Source: Mesorhizobium huakuii (GTDB lineage: Bacteria; Pseudomonadota; Alphaproteobacteria; Rhizobiales; Rhizobiaceae). Taken from it: 64,000 bases of DNA. A program made the translations under genes and the position numbers. Shown here piece after piece: positions 8,987 through 16,992 of this stretch. Within the stretch, counting starts at the first letter, position 1; each line of letters opens with the position of its first letter. Under the pieces are notes generated by a model. The model was given only the letters and a program-made list of their open reading frames with translations, had not been told where the DNA came from and searched no databases. The stretch lies in assembly GCF_030160235.1 (NCBI RefSeq), contig NZ_BSNY01000023.1, positions 124,001 to 188,000 of the forward strand. The letters are read 5' to 3'.

Positions 8987-9951
8987 TTGCCGGTGTCCTG
9001 GCCAAGCTGTTGCACATCGAGCAACGGATAGAGAAACGGCATATCGACAAGCTGCATCACCGCCACTGCCGCTACCAGGAAGCCGACATAGGCCATGAAA
9101 GGCGTCTCCCGAAAAAGCCTCTCGGGTCGCTGCGCCGCCGATCCGTTTTTCATGCCGATGGAAAGGTACCAGACGAAGAGTATCGCGAAGAGCGGAAACG
9201 ACAGGACGAACTCAATTCGGTGCTTGATGAGGAAGATCGCGAGGAAGAAACTTGCGGTGATCGCGTAGAAAAACCCTGAAAGGAGGAGGGTCTTTTCGTC
9301 GTATCCGGCAAAGGAACGCCTGTAGAGGCTGGCTCGCTGGGGATCGCCGATGAAGCGGAATTCAGCGTATCGCTTGATCGCCATGAGAAAGGCTCCGCCC
9401 ATCCAGTAGGCCATCAGAACGGAGGATGGAGGAAAACTGCCGTCAACGACGATGAACCAGCCGAGAAGCAGTCGGAGCGGATTGTTGACCGATTCAGAAA
9501 TCACGTCGAGGTAAGACCGATCCTTCGTCCGGAACGGACGAACGTTGTAAAGGACTCCCATCATCAAAAGAACATTGCTGATGAGGAAGAAGTCCTTCGA
9601 CACCAGGGAGGCCAATCCAAGCCCCACGACCGAAAGAGTGAGGTACTGCGCAAAGATTTGAGACGCGACCAATCTGCCCTGCGCCGCCGACCGCATGTGC
9701 TTTAGCGGATGATGACGATCGGATTCCGCGTCAAGCCATTCGTTGATCGTATAGTTGGCGGAGGCGATCAGACAGGTGGAGATCAGGCCGATCAAAACGG
9801 CAGAAGCAATATCTGGCCGGACCGCCGGCACGAACAGCACCCCGATGACCAGGCCAGGGATCATGAAAACGTTCTTGAACCAATGATCGGGCCGGGCGAT
9901 CGCAACCATGTCCGCGAGCGGAATTCGAACGGCTGTTATGAACGCGTGCAT
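8983..9951 (-). CDS. UbiA-type prenyltransferase, polyprenyl-phosphate phosphoribosyltransferase-like
   Basis: Encodes 322 residues with about eight or nine membrane segments. The N-terminal RPDHWFKNVF and the active-site run NEWLDAESDRHHPLK match the subgroup of UbiA enzymes that transfer 5-phosphoribose from PRPP to decaprenyl phosphate (mycobacterial Rv3806c type). In that subgroup the conserved block reads N-D-x-x-D followed by D-x-x-HPxK. The first Asp is Glu here. It heads the leftward operon. Ordinary ubiquinone-type UbiA enzymes lack the HPxK element, so a sugar-lipid function is favoured. The start ATG is the first in frame; the region upstream is AT-rich. Confidence 0.82.
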   Translation of the reverse strand: MHAFITAVRIPLADMVAIARPDHWFKNVFMIPGLVIGVLFVPAVRPDIASAVLIGLISTCLIASANYTINEWLDAESDRHHPLKHMRSAAQGRLVASQIFAQYLTLSVVGLGLASLVSKDFFLISNVLLMMGVLYNVRPFRTKDRSYLDVISESVNNPLRLLLGWFIVVDGSFPPSSVLMAYWMGGAFLMAIKRYAEFRFIGDPQRASLYRRSFAGYDEKTLLLSGFFYAITASFFLAIFLIKHRIEFVLSFPLFAILFVWYLSIGMKNGSAAQRPERLFRETPFMAYVGFLVAAVAVMQLVDMPFLYPLLDVQQLGQDTGN

Positions 9952-10324
9952 TGCGTCACTCTTTGCGGTATTTGATAAGTTCTGCAGAAGACGAAGCCGT
10001 CTGCTCGTATATTGGGTTCTGTAGATTAAGATTTCACGAATTCTCTACTGCGCCTGAACCCACGGCGTCGTATCAAGTGATATCCGTACCTGTACAATAC
10101 ATAGAATTTTAAATTAGAGCCTCCTTATAGGGTGGCGGCAATTTTCTTGATCTGTTTCTCCGCAGGCTCTTAACGGGCTGTCATGGATATGTTCCCGATT
10201 TCCCAACGGAGGCCAGTCCGTTCATGGCTCCAAAACAGCCGGAAGACGGCGGCTTCCGGCTTGGGATTTTTCCCCTAGGTATGGACGGCTCACAGGGCTA
10301 GCATAGAGGCATTGGGGGTATGCG
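9952..10324. other. AT-rich divergent intergenic region
   Basis: This 373-nt stretch carries no convincing gene. It separates the leftward glycan operon from the rightward HD/LuxR gene and must hold both promoters. It includes a perfect 10-bp palindrome TTCTGCAGAA at 9980-9989, an AT-rich block around 10090-10120, and the hairpin listed separately. Confidence 0.6.
10237..10261. terminator. Strong hairpin with T-tract upstream of the HD/LuxR gene
   Basis: AGCCGGAAG (10237-10245) pairs perfectly with CTTCCGGCT (10253-10261) around a 7-nt loop and is followed by TGGGATTTTT. It is a good rho-independent terminator shape for the plus strand. No plus-strand gene ends before it, so it may act as a leader attenuator for the gene starting 64 nt downstream. 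Confidence 0.5.
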
Positions 10325-11902
10325 ATGACGGACGTCTCGATACGCCGGGCGGATTTCATGATGGTCCTGGCCTATGCTTCGGACCTCGCCACTGGCCATT
10401 CTCGCGACTTCGCGCTGAAATCCTGCGTGCTTGCGATGCGGATCGCCGAGCTTGCGGGTGTGTCCGATGAGGTTCGGCGCAACGCCTACCATCAGTCGAT
10501 GCTGCGCTATGTCGGCTGCAATGCCGACACGGACCTTCTGTCGGCCACATTCGGCGATGAGATCGCCCTGCGCCAGGACCTTGTCGGTCTCGACATGGGC
10601 AATCGTGCGGAACTGGGCAGGGTCTTCGTGCAGGCCTTCAAGCGGTTCTACTACGATCTCGAGCCGGACGCGCAGGCCAGGGCGATCGAGGCCGCGATGT
10701 CGCAGGCGCTCGCGGTGGCCCGCCCGGTGCTCACCGCGCATTGCGAGGTCGCGCAGCGGATCGGCGCGCGGCTCGGCCTGTCCGACGAGATCCGGCGCAA
10801 TCTTGGGCAGATCTACGAACGCTGGGACGGCAAGGGCCTGCCGCGCGGGCTGAGCGGTGAGGATGTCCTGCCCGCCGTGCGCCTGATCACATTGGCGCAG
10901 GATGCGATTGCGCTCAGCGATGCCGTCGGCATCGACGGGATGGCCGAAACCGTCGCCAGCCGCGGTGATGGTCCATACGAAGCGGATCTGGCCCGGCTCG
11001 TCTCGGCCAACGCGGCGGTCCTGATGGAAGGCATCGGCGCGACGGTCGACCGCGAGACGATCCTGGCGCTCGAGCCGGATCCGCCGGTGACGCTGGACGA
11101 GGGGGCTTGCGACGAGGCGTTCCTGGCCATAGCCGACATGATCGACATGCGCATGCCGTTTACGCAGGGCCATTCGAGGATGGTGTCGGAACTGGCCGCG
11201 GGTGCGGGCAAGCGGATCGGGCTGCCCGACCCTGACGTTCGCGCGCTGCGCTGGTCGGGCTGCATCCACGACATTGGCGAACTGGTGGTGCCGGTGGCGA
11301 CCTGGATGCGCAACGGTCCGCTGTCGGTGCGCGAACGCGACGCGGCCCAGCTGCACGCCTATTACGGCGAGCGGGCCCTGGCCTCGTTCGGTCGCGAGGG
11401 CGAGGCGATGGCCGCCCTCGTGCTGCGTCATCACGAGCGCCTGGACGGCTCGGGCTACCACCGCAAGGTCGGCGGCTCGGACCTGTCCCCGGCGGCAAGG
11501 ATCCTGGCCGCTGCCGAAGCCTTCCAGACATCGCGGGAGGAACGTCCGCACCGCAAGGCGCTGTCCAGCGAGGCGGCGGCGACACAGCTGCGCGCCGCCG
11601 TGCGGGACGGCTGTATCTGCCACGACGCCGCCGAGGCCGTGTTGTCCTTCGCCGGGCAGCCATCGCGGCGGGCCGTGCCGCGAGCGCTGGCCGGAATGAC
11701 GCCGCGCGAGATCGAGGTGCTGCGCCTGATCGCCGCCGGACTTACGGCGAAGGAAGTGGCCCGCAAGTTGGATATATCGCCCAAGACGGCGGACCATCAT
11801 ATCCAGAGCGTCTATGCCAAGATCGGCGTGACCACCCGCGCCGCCGCGGCGCTCTATGCGGTCGAGCACGGCCTGGTCCGGCCGGGCGAGACGCAGGCAT
11901 AG
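10325..11902 (+). CDS. HD-domain / LuxR HTH fusion regulator
   Basis: Encodes 525 residues in three parts. Residues about 1-240 resemble an HD-GYP module that has lost its metal ligands (GHS start, YERWDGKGLPRG retained). Residues about 260-440 are a second HD module with CIHDIGE and HHERLDGSGYH; the classical HDxGK and GYP are HDIGE and GYH here, so c-di-GMP hydrolysis is doubtful. The last 70 residues form a LuxR/GerE helix-turn-helix (TPREIEVLRLIAAGLTAKEV, then KTADHHIQSVYAKIGV). It is probably a DNA-binding regulator whose HD region senses a ligand. Two small same-strand genes follow, including an AmiC-like binding protein. Confidence 0.85.
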   Translation: MTDVSIRRADFMMVLAYASDLATGHSRDFALKSCVLAMRIAELAGVSDEVRRNAYHQSMLRYVGCNADTDLLSATFGDEIALRQDLVGLDMGNRAELGRVFVQAFKRFYYDLEPDAQARAIEAAMSQALAVARPVLTAHCEVAQRIGARLGLSDEIRRNLGQIYERWDGKGLPRGLSGEDVLPAVRLITLAQDAIALSDAVGIDGMAETVASRGDGPYEADLARLVSANAAVLMEGIGATVDRETILALEPDPPVTLDEGACDEAFLAIADMIDMRMPFTQGHSRMVSELAAGAGKRIGLPDPDVRALRWSGCIHDIGELVVPVATWMRNGPLSVRERDAAQLHAYYGERALASFGREGEAMAALVLRHHERLDGSGYHRKVGGSDLSPAARILAAAEAFQTSREERPHRKALSSEAAATQLRAAVRDGCICHDAAEAVLSFAGQPSRRAVPRALAGMTPREIEVLRLIAAGLTAKEVARKLDISPKTADHHIQSVYAKIGVTTRAAAALYAVEHGLVRPGETQA

Positions 11903-11992
11903 GGAATCCACCCCATGCGCGCCCGCTCCGGCGCGCGCATCGTGATCCTGTCGACAGGCCAATGATGGCCGCGACCGACAGGAGGAAATCAG

Positions 11993-12265
11993 ATGCTTCT
12001 CGCAACGACCAAAGTGGCTGATATCGACCACTTCATCCGTATCTTTTCGACCAAGGGCGCCGACAAGCGCCGGCTGCACGGCTCGAACGGCGCGACCGTC
12101 TTCCGCGACCCCAGCGAGCCCGACCGCGTCTGGGCGATCTTCGACTGGGACGCCGAGGGCTGGAAGAATTTCGTGTCCGATCCGGAGGTGCCAGCGATCC
12201 TTCAGGAAGCCGGCCATGTCGGCAAGCCGCAGGCGGCGCTGCTGCTCGGCCATTACGAGGCCTGA
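11993..12265 (+). CDS. Small ABM-like protein
   Basis: Encodes 90 residues, with an AGGAGGAAA ribosome site well placed before the ATG. The sequence begins MLLATTKVADIDHFIRIF and contains VFRDPSEPDRVWAIFDWD. The length and beta-alpha-beta pattern recall dimeric alpha/beta-barrel (antibiotic biosynthesis monooxygenase-like) proteins. No catalytic residue can be assigned, so enzymatic activity is unproven. It sits 90 nt after the HD/LuxR gene and 74 nt before the AmiC-like gene, probably in one transcription unit. Confidence 0.7.
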   Translation: MLLATTKVADIDHFIRIFSTKGADKRRLHGSNGATVFRDPSEPDRVWAIFDWDAEGWKNFVSDPEVPAILQEAGHVGKPQAALLLGHYEA

Positions 12266-12339
12266 GGTCCCCGCACAGAGCGCAGCGCGCCGCCTGGCGG
12301 CGGCGCGCCCCGACGAACCCCCAGATTTGGAGAAATCAA

Positions 12340-13467
12340 ATGGATCCGAAACCCATCAAGATCGGCCTTATCGCCGAACTCACCGGCCCATTGTCTTTCA
12401 TGGGCGTTGCAAATGCGAACCTCACCACCATGCTCGTCGACGACATCAACGCCAAAGGCGGCCTCCTCGGCCGGCCGGTGGAACTCGTCATCGAGGATGG
12501 CGAGACCACAGACAGCGTTGCCAAGGCAAAGGCCGCGAAACTCGTCGACGTCGACAAGGTCGACGTGGTCGTCGGCGGCATCTACAGTTCGACCCGCCTG
12601 GCCGTCAAGAGCGAGGCGGTCACCCGGGGCAGGACGCTCTACATCTATACCGAGCAGTATGAGGGGCAGGAAAACGATCCCCTGATCTTCTGCACCGGAC
12701 CCGTACCCGCCCAGCAGGTCGAGCCGCTGATACCATGGCTCATGAACAGCACCGGCGCGAAGCGGTTCTATTTGCCGTCAGCCGACTACATCTGGCCCCA
12801 TTTGCTGAACAAGGCGGCGAGCCGGGCGGTTCGCGCCAATGGCGGCGAGATCGTCGGCGAGGAGTATTTTCCGCTCGACACTGTCGATTTCCGGCGGACG
12901 GTGCGGCAGATCATGGCGAGCGGCACCGACGTGGTTTTCAACACCATCGTCCCGCCGGGCCTGACGCCGTTCCTCGAAGAACTGCACAAGGCCGGTTTCG
13001 GCAGACGCGGCGGCAAGATCGTCTGCACCTACTTCGACGAGAACTTCTTCAATCTGGTGCCGTCCGAGCAGATCGAAGGCCTCTACAGCTGCCTCGACTA
13101 CTACCAGGAACTCGACGAACCGTTCGGTCGCGCGCTGTTGCGCCGCTACGGTGAACGGTTCCCTGGTGGGGCTACCCTGACCGCGGGCAGCGGATGCACC
13201 GGACACTACCGGGCGATCAAGATGTGGGAAGCGGCGGTGAAGGAAGCGGGCAGTGCCCAGCGGGACGCGGTCATCCGGGCGCTCGATCACGCTCGCATAA
13301 GCGAGGGACCGGGCGGTCCGGCCGAAATGGTCCCCGGCCAGCACCATGTTCGCATGAACATGTACATCGCGCAGGCGCAGGCCGGCCGGTTCCGGGTTGT
13401 GAAGAACTTGGGTTCGATCGATCCCAAAGAGCGCGTGCTTAGCGACGAACTAAGCAACGCTGGGTAA
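12340..13467 (+). CDS. AmiC/FmdD-like ligand-binding protein without signal peptide
   Basis: Encodes 375 residues of the type 1 periplasmic-binding fold used by branched-chain amino acid, urea and short-chain amide receptors. It begins MDPKPIKIGLIAELTGPLSF, so the first beta strand starts at once and there is no export signal. Internal segments YTEQYEGQE, GPVPAQQ and SADYIWP correspond to the equivalent landmarks of Pseudomonas AmiC (PYEG, GPAPNQ, SDYIYP). The C-terminal GGPAEMVPGQHH also matches. AmiC is a cytosolic amide sensor controlling an antiterminator; FmdD and UrtA are exported transport receptors. No permease or ATPase genes are adjacent, so a cytosolic sensor role beside the HD/LuxR regulator is favoured. 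Confidence 0.85.
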   Translation: MDPKPIKIGLIAELTGPLSFMGVANANLTTMLVDDINAKGGLLGRPVELVIEDGETTDSVAKAKAAKLVDVDKVDVVVGGIYSSTRLAVKSEAVTRGRTLYIYTEQYEGQENDPLIFCTGPVPAQQVEPLIPWLMNSTGAKRFYLPSADYIWPHLLNKAASRAVRANGGEIVGEEYFPLDTVDFRRTVRQIMASGTDVVFNTIVPPGLTPFLEELHKAGFGRRGGKIVCTYFDENFFNLVPSEQIEGLYSCLDYYQELDEPFGRALLRRYGERFPGGATLTAGSGCTGHYRAIKMWEAAVKEAGSAQRDAVIRALDHARISEGPGGPAEMVPGQHHVRMNMYIAQAQAGRFRVVKNLGSIDPKERVLSDELSNAG

Positions 13468-13477
13468 CTGGCTGCGC

Positions 13478-13500
13478 CGGAAGCGGACGTTCCGCTTCCG
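13478..13500. terminator. Bidirectional hairpin between convergent genes
   Basis: CGGAAGCGGA (13478-13487) pairs perfectly with TCCGCTTCCG (13491-13500) over a 3-nt loop, 11 nt after the stop of the AmiC-like gene and before the convergent membrane-protein gene. There is no long T-tract. Confidence 0.55.
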
Positions 13501-13568
13501 ACCCAACCCGGTCTTTGAACGTGTTTGGCCTTGTCACCAGAGCGGCGAGTCCGGCTAATCGTTCACAC

Positions 13569-14504
13569 TCACGACGCCTGGCCGTATCGGAGCAGTTTGA
13601 AGCAGTCGCCGCTGCCCGACTTCGCCTGCGACAACACCGGTTTTGACCGGTCGAGCCATTCCTGGTGCGACCTGGCGTCGGCCTCGATCGCATTGACCGG
13701 GGCAGCGCCGACGAAGCCGCGCCCTTGGCTGAACAGCCAGCAGGCGCGGGCCAGATGCTGCCTGGAGCGCTGGCGCAGCAGATCGGCATCGTAGAAGATG
13801 TCGAGCACCTCCTGCTTGACCCGGCGCTCCTTTTCAGGGTCGGCGACCGCTGCCCCTGCCGGATCGCCGCCGATCGTGTCCCGCAGGTCCTTGTAGTCGA
13901 GGGCGAGCTGGGTGGTGGCGTATTTGATCTCGCTCTCGTCGCGCACGATGTCGAACCACAGCCTGGAATCGAGCTCGTTGACGACGAAAGAGGATTCGAA
14001 ATCGCGCGACAGGTTCAGCACCTCGAAGTCCGCGAGATCGACGTCGCGCTCGACCAGCAGAATCCTGGCCGCCTGCTTGCCGAGCTCTGGCCCGTGGAGG
14101 CTGACGGCGGTGTTCTTGCCGCCGAGTTGGGGGCTGAGATAGGGCCCGCCTTCATCCAGCAATTCGTCGAATTCTTCCAGCGACTGCATGACCGGCGCGC
14201 CGCGGGCAATGCGCGCGGCCAGCTTGGCGAGAACCTGCTGCAGCTCCGTCTCGCGTCGGCGCTGGTCCTGATAGTTCTGCTGGAAGAAGAAGATGAACAG
14301 CGACACGCCGATGCCGATCAGGATCACGCCCAGCTGCGAAAAGATGTTGCGATAATATTCGAGCAGCTTTTCGCGATGGCGCACGTCGTTGCGCACGCTG
14401 TGGGCGACGCGAAGATTGACGATCAGCGACAGGATGAGCAGCCCGGCGCCGACCAGGATGAGGCCGCCGATGAGGAGGTAGCCATGGCCCGTGCTGAAAT
14501 CCAT
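13569..14504 (-). CDS. Membrane-anchored protein of unknown function
   Basis: Encodes 311 residues if the ATG at 14504 is used; an in-frame ATG at 14555 would add 17 residues and cannot be excluded. Two N-terminal membrane segments are clear (YLLIGGLILVGAGLLILSL and the one around LGVILIGIGVSLFIFFFQ), with a short basic stretch between them. The remaining 220 residues are soluble, charged and helix-rich, with no catalytic motif I recognise. The soluble region probably faces the cytoplasm. It is a lone gene, convergent with the preceding unit and in the same direction as the LysR gene. Confidence 0.65.
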   Translation of the reverse strand: MDFSTGHGYLLIGGLILVGAGLLILSLIVNLRVAHSVRNDVRHREKLLEYYRNIFSQLGVILIGIGVSLFIFFFQQNYQDQRRRETELQQVLAKLAARIARGAPVMQSLEEFDELLDEGGPYLSPQLGGKNTAVSLHGPELGKQAARILLVERDVDLADFEVLNLSRDFESSFVVNELDSRLWFDIVRDESEIKYATTQLALDYKDLRDTIGGDPAGAAVADPEKERRVKQEVLDIFYDADLLRQRSRQHLARACWLFSQGRGFVGAAPVNAIEADARSHQEWLDRSKPVLSQAKSGSGDCFKLLRYGQAS

Positions 14505-14623
14505 CCGCGTGCCCCAAGACCCCAGACCGCGCAGGATAGTGCCATTTTGCCCCAATACCTACCGTTTCGTCGGCGATGGGGTCGACGGCGAGGAGATACC
14601 CGTGATGGGCCGCGGAATGGTCC

Positions 14624-15517
14624 CTACAGGTTCGCCTCGGCGAAGATGCGCGCGGCCCAGTCGAGGAAGACGCGCAGGCGCGGCGAGAGTTGGCGGTTCT
14701 GCGGGTAGAGCGCCGACAGCGGCGTCGGCGAGGGCGGACAGTCGGCCAGCACCTCGACCAGTGTTCCGTCGGCCAGGTCCTTCTCGAAGCGATAGCGTGG
14801 CGCCTGGATGAGGCCGAGGCCGAGCCGCGCGAGGTCGGCGGCGGTGTCGGAATTGTTGGCGGCGACGCGGCCCGGCAGCCTGATCTCGCGGGTCTTGCCG
14901 TTGACGGTGAATTCGAAGGGCAGCACCTCGCCGGTGCGCGACGAGACGAAGCCTACCGCCTGATGGCCGTCGAGCGCGTCGGGGGAGGCGGGCATGCCGT
15001 GGCGTTGGAGATAGGCGGGGCTGGCGCAGGTCATCTCGCGGATCATCCCCAGCCGGCGCATGATCATGCCGCTGTCGGGCGGCTCGCCGACGCGGATGAC
15101 GCAATCGACGCCCTCGCGCACGAGGTCGACCAGCCGGTCGCTCTGGCCGATCTGCAGGTCGATGCGGGAATAGCGGGCGAGGAATTCCGGCAGGCGCGGC
15201 AGCAGGAAAGTGCGGGTGAGCAGCGTGCTGGCGTCGATGCGCAGCAGGCCGAAGGGCTCGGCCTTGCGGAAGGCGGCTTCCGCGTCCTCGATCTCGGCCA
15301 GGATCGACAGGCAGCGCCGGTAGTAGGCCTCGCCGTCCTGCGTGGCGTTCACCTGCCGCGTCGTCCGCTCCAAAAGCCGCGCGCCGAGATGTTCCTCGAG
15401 CCGGCGGATCGCTTCCGTCGCGGTTGAGCGCGGCAGGCCGAGATCGGCGGCAGCGGCGGTGAAGCTGCGCCGCTCCAGTACGCGAACGAAGAGCCGCATC
15501 GTATCCAGGCGATCCAT
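14624..15517 (-). CDS. LysR family transcriptional regulator
   Basis: Encodes 297 residues. The N-terminal winged helix-turn-helix is MDRLDTMRLFVRVLERRSFT with LPRSTATEAIRRLEEHLGA as the recognition region, followed by the linker helix and the substrate-binding domain. The sequence belongs to the CrgA-like subgroup that commonly controls an adjacent oxidoreductase. It is divergent from the SDR gene across a 103-nt gap, the classic arrangement for LysR control of its target. Confidence 0.92.
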   Translation of the reverse strand: MDRLDTMRLFVRVLERRSFTAAAADLGLPRSTATEAIRRLEEHLGARLLERTTRQVNATQDGEAYYRRCLSILAEIEDAEAAFRKAEPFGLLRIDASTLLTRTFLLPRLPEFLARYSRIDLQIGQSDRLVDLVREGVDCVIRVGEPPDSGMIMRRLGMIREMTCASPAYLQRHGMPASPDALDGHQAVGFVSSRTGEVLPFEFTVNGKTREIRLPGRVAANNSDTAADLARLGLGLIQAPRYRFEKDLADGTLVEVLADCPPSPTPLSALYPQNRQLSPRLRVFLDWAARIFAEANL

Positions 15518-15620
15518 GCTCTTTGTTCGCAGTTTCCGAATAGTGATGTCAAGGGATGGCCGATTATCCGGTAGAGGGCTGCATCTATATCCGCGTCACC
15601 GACAACACGGAGAGACTTCC
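15518..15620. promoter_or_regulatory. Divergent LysR/SDR control region
   Basis: The 103 nt between the two starts contain GGAT (15554-15557) and CGATTATCC (15561-15569), an interrupted GGAT/ATCC dyad. A similar GGAT plus CGATTATCC pair occurs in the other LysR/oxidoreductase gap at 54365-54377, so it is a candidate operator. Confidence 0.4.
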
Positions 15621-16451
15621 ATGACAAACCAGCAGACAAGTGCGGGCCAGCAGACAAGTGCGGGCCAGCAGACAAGTGCGGGCCAGCAGACAAGTACGGG
15701 CCAGCAGACAAGTAGGGGCAACCCAAGCAGAACCGCGATCGTGACCGGCGGCTCCAAGGGCATCGGTGCGGCGATCGCGCAGCGGCTTGCCCGCGACGGC
15801 TTCGCCGTCGTCGTCAACTATGCACGGGGCCGCGCCGAAGCCGAAGCGGTGGTCGGCGCGATCGAAGCCGAGGGCGGCAAGGCGATCGCCGTGCAGGCCG
15901 ACATCGCCGATCCCGCCGGCATCGCCACCTTGTTCGATGCCGGCGAGAAGGCCTTCGGCGGTGTCGATATGCTGGTCAACAATGCCGGCATCATGAAGCT
16001 GTCGCCGATCGCGCAGACCGGCGATGCGTCCTTCGACGCGCAGGTCGCGGTCAATCTCGGCGGCGTATTCCGGGGCATGCGCGAGGGCGCGAAACGCCTT
16101 CGCGACGGCGGCCGCATCGTCAATTTCTCCAGCAGCGTCGTTGGACTCTACCAGCCGGGCTACGGCGTCTACGCCGCCACCAAGGCGGCCGTCGAGGCGA
16201 TGACGCATATCCTGGCAAAGGAGCTTGGCGCGCGGCGCATCACCGTCAACGCCGTGGCGCCCGGCCCGGTCGAGACCGCGCTGTTCATGGACGGCAAGAG
16301 CGCGGCGCAGATCGAGGCTACGGCCAAGATGATCCCGCTCGGCCGGCTCGGCCAGCCCGACGACGTTGCCGGCGTGGTCTCGTTCCTGGCCGGACCGGAC
16401 GGCGGCTGGGTCAACGGGCAGATCATCCGTGCCAATGGCGGCGTGATCTGA
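15621..16451 (+). CDS. Short-chain dehydrogenase/reductase with repetitive N-terminus
   Basis: Encodes 276 residues. The classical SDR features are the cofactor loop TGGSKGIGAAIA, the NNAG motif, the catalytic Ser in NFSSSVVG, and the YAATK (YxxxK) pair; the C-terminal part has the usual PGPVET. The 3-ketoacyl-ACP-reductase-like layout suggests an NAD(P)H-dependent alcohol/ketone reductase. Before the Rossmann fold there is an extra stretch of about 30 residues made of five QQTSxG units, encoded by 18-bp DNA repeats. The start ATG is followed directly by this array. It lies divergent from LysR and upstream of a tautomerase gene, probably co-transcribed. Confidence 0.92.
   Translation: MTNQQTSAGQQTSAGQQTSAGQQTSTGQQTSRGNPSRTAIVTGGSKGIGAAIAQRLARDGFAVVVNYARGRAEAEAVVGAIEAEGGKAIAVQADIADPAGIATLFDAGEKAFGGVDMLVNNAGIMKLSPIAQTGDASFDAQVAVNLGGVFRGMREGAKRLRDGGRIVNFSSSVVGLYQPGYGVYAATKAAVEAMTHILAKELGARRITVNAVAPGPVETALFMDGKSAAQIEATAKMIPLGRLGQPDDVAGVVSFLAGPDGGWVNGQIIRANGGVI
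15630..15719 (+). repeat. Five 18-bp tandem repeats in the SDR N-terminus
   Basis: Units are 15630-15647, 15648-15665, 15666-15683, 15684-15701 and 15702-15719. The first three are identical (CAGCAGACAAGTGCGGGC), and the last two differ by one or two bases. Each encodes QQTS plus two residues, so unit gain or loss is in frame. Confidence 0.95.
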
Positions 16452-16531
16452 GCGGGCAGTCGCCGGTGTCTTCAGCGACCCGCTCCACCCTAAGGCCTGA
16501 AACCCAATCCGCACCAGAAAAGGAAACGACG

Positions 16532-16744
16532 ATGCCATTCGCCAACATCAAGATCCCGCAAGCCGCACTCTCCAGAGCGCAGAAGGAAGACCTCATCCAC
16601 CGGACCACCGCCATGTTCGTCGATCTTTTCGGCGAAGGCGTGCGGCCCACCACGATGGTGCTGGTCGAGGAGGTCGCCGACGGCGGCTACGGCCGGGCCG
16701 ACGAGGTGTTCGTCATGCCGGAAGCCTATCGCGCCAGGGAATAG
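16532..16744 (+). CDS. 4-oxalocrotonate tautomerase family protein
   Basis: Encodes 70 residues starting MPFANIKIP. Removal of Met would expose Pro1, the catalytic base of this family. Length and the repeated beta-alpha-beta pattern (LIHRTTAMFVDLFG, then TTMVLVEEV) match small tautomerases. AAGGAAA precedes the ATG. It lies 80 nt after the SDR and may act in the same ketone/aldehyde metabolism, but the substrate is unknown. Confidence 0.88.
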   Translation: MPFANIKIPQAALSRAQKEDLIHRTTAMFVDLFGEGVRPTTMVLVEEVADGGYGRADEVFVMPEAYRARE

Positions 16745-16904
16745 CGCGAGCCTTCGATGCATGTCCGGCTCCCTGAAATCCGATGCCTCTCCGGGGCGAC
16801 ATGCATCAGGCGGGGCCAGGTGGAAAGTCCCGAGCTGTCCACCTGTCTTGCTCGTGCTTGCTTCCGGTCCGCAGGCGAGGGAACCAAGTTCTGAAAGGTC
16901 TGCG

Positions 16905-16956
16905 CCCTCACCTCCCTCTTGTGGGGAGGGTCGCTGCGAAGCAGCGAGGTGGGGTC
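16905..16956. repeat. Intergenic palindromic repeat, copy 1
   Basis: Contains the hairpin CCTCCC..GGGAGG and the second hairpin CGCTGCGAAGCAGCG. The same modules recur at 39210-39270, and parts of them at 19113-19200. It lies between the convergent tautomerase and AraC genes. The other bases from 16745 to 16992 hold nothing recognisable. Confidence 0.75.
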
Positions 16957-16992
16957 GGCGCGGCGCTGCAAGGCTTGGCCCGTCGCGAAGTC

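Noticed and set aside
10298-12253. 651-codon open frame antisense to the HD/LuxR gene
   Set aside because: Arg/His/Gly/Asp-rich composition typical of antisense reading in high-GC DNA; it covers a gene with clear HD and LuxR motifs.
15630-15719. Possible CRISPR-like repeats
   Set aside because: Units are contiguous with no spacers and encode a protein segment, so they are a coding minisatellite.
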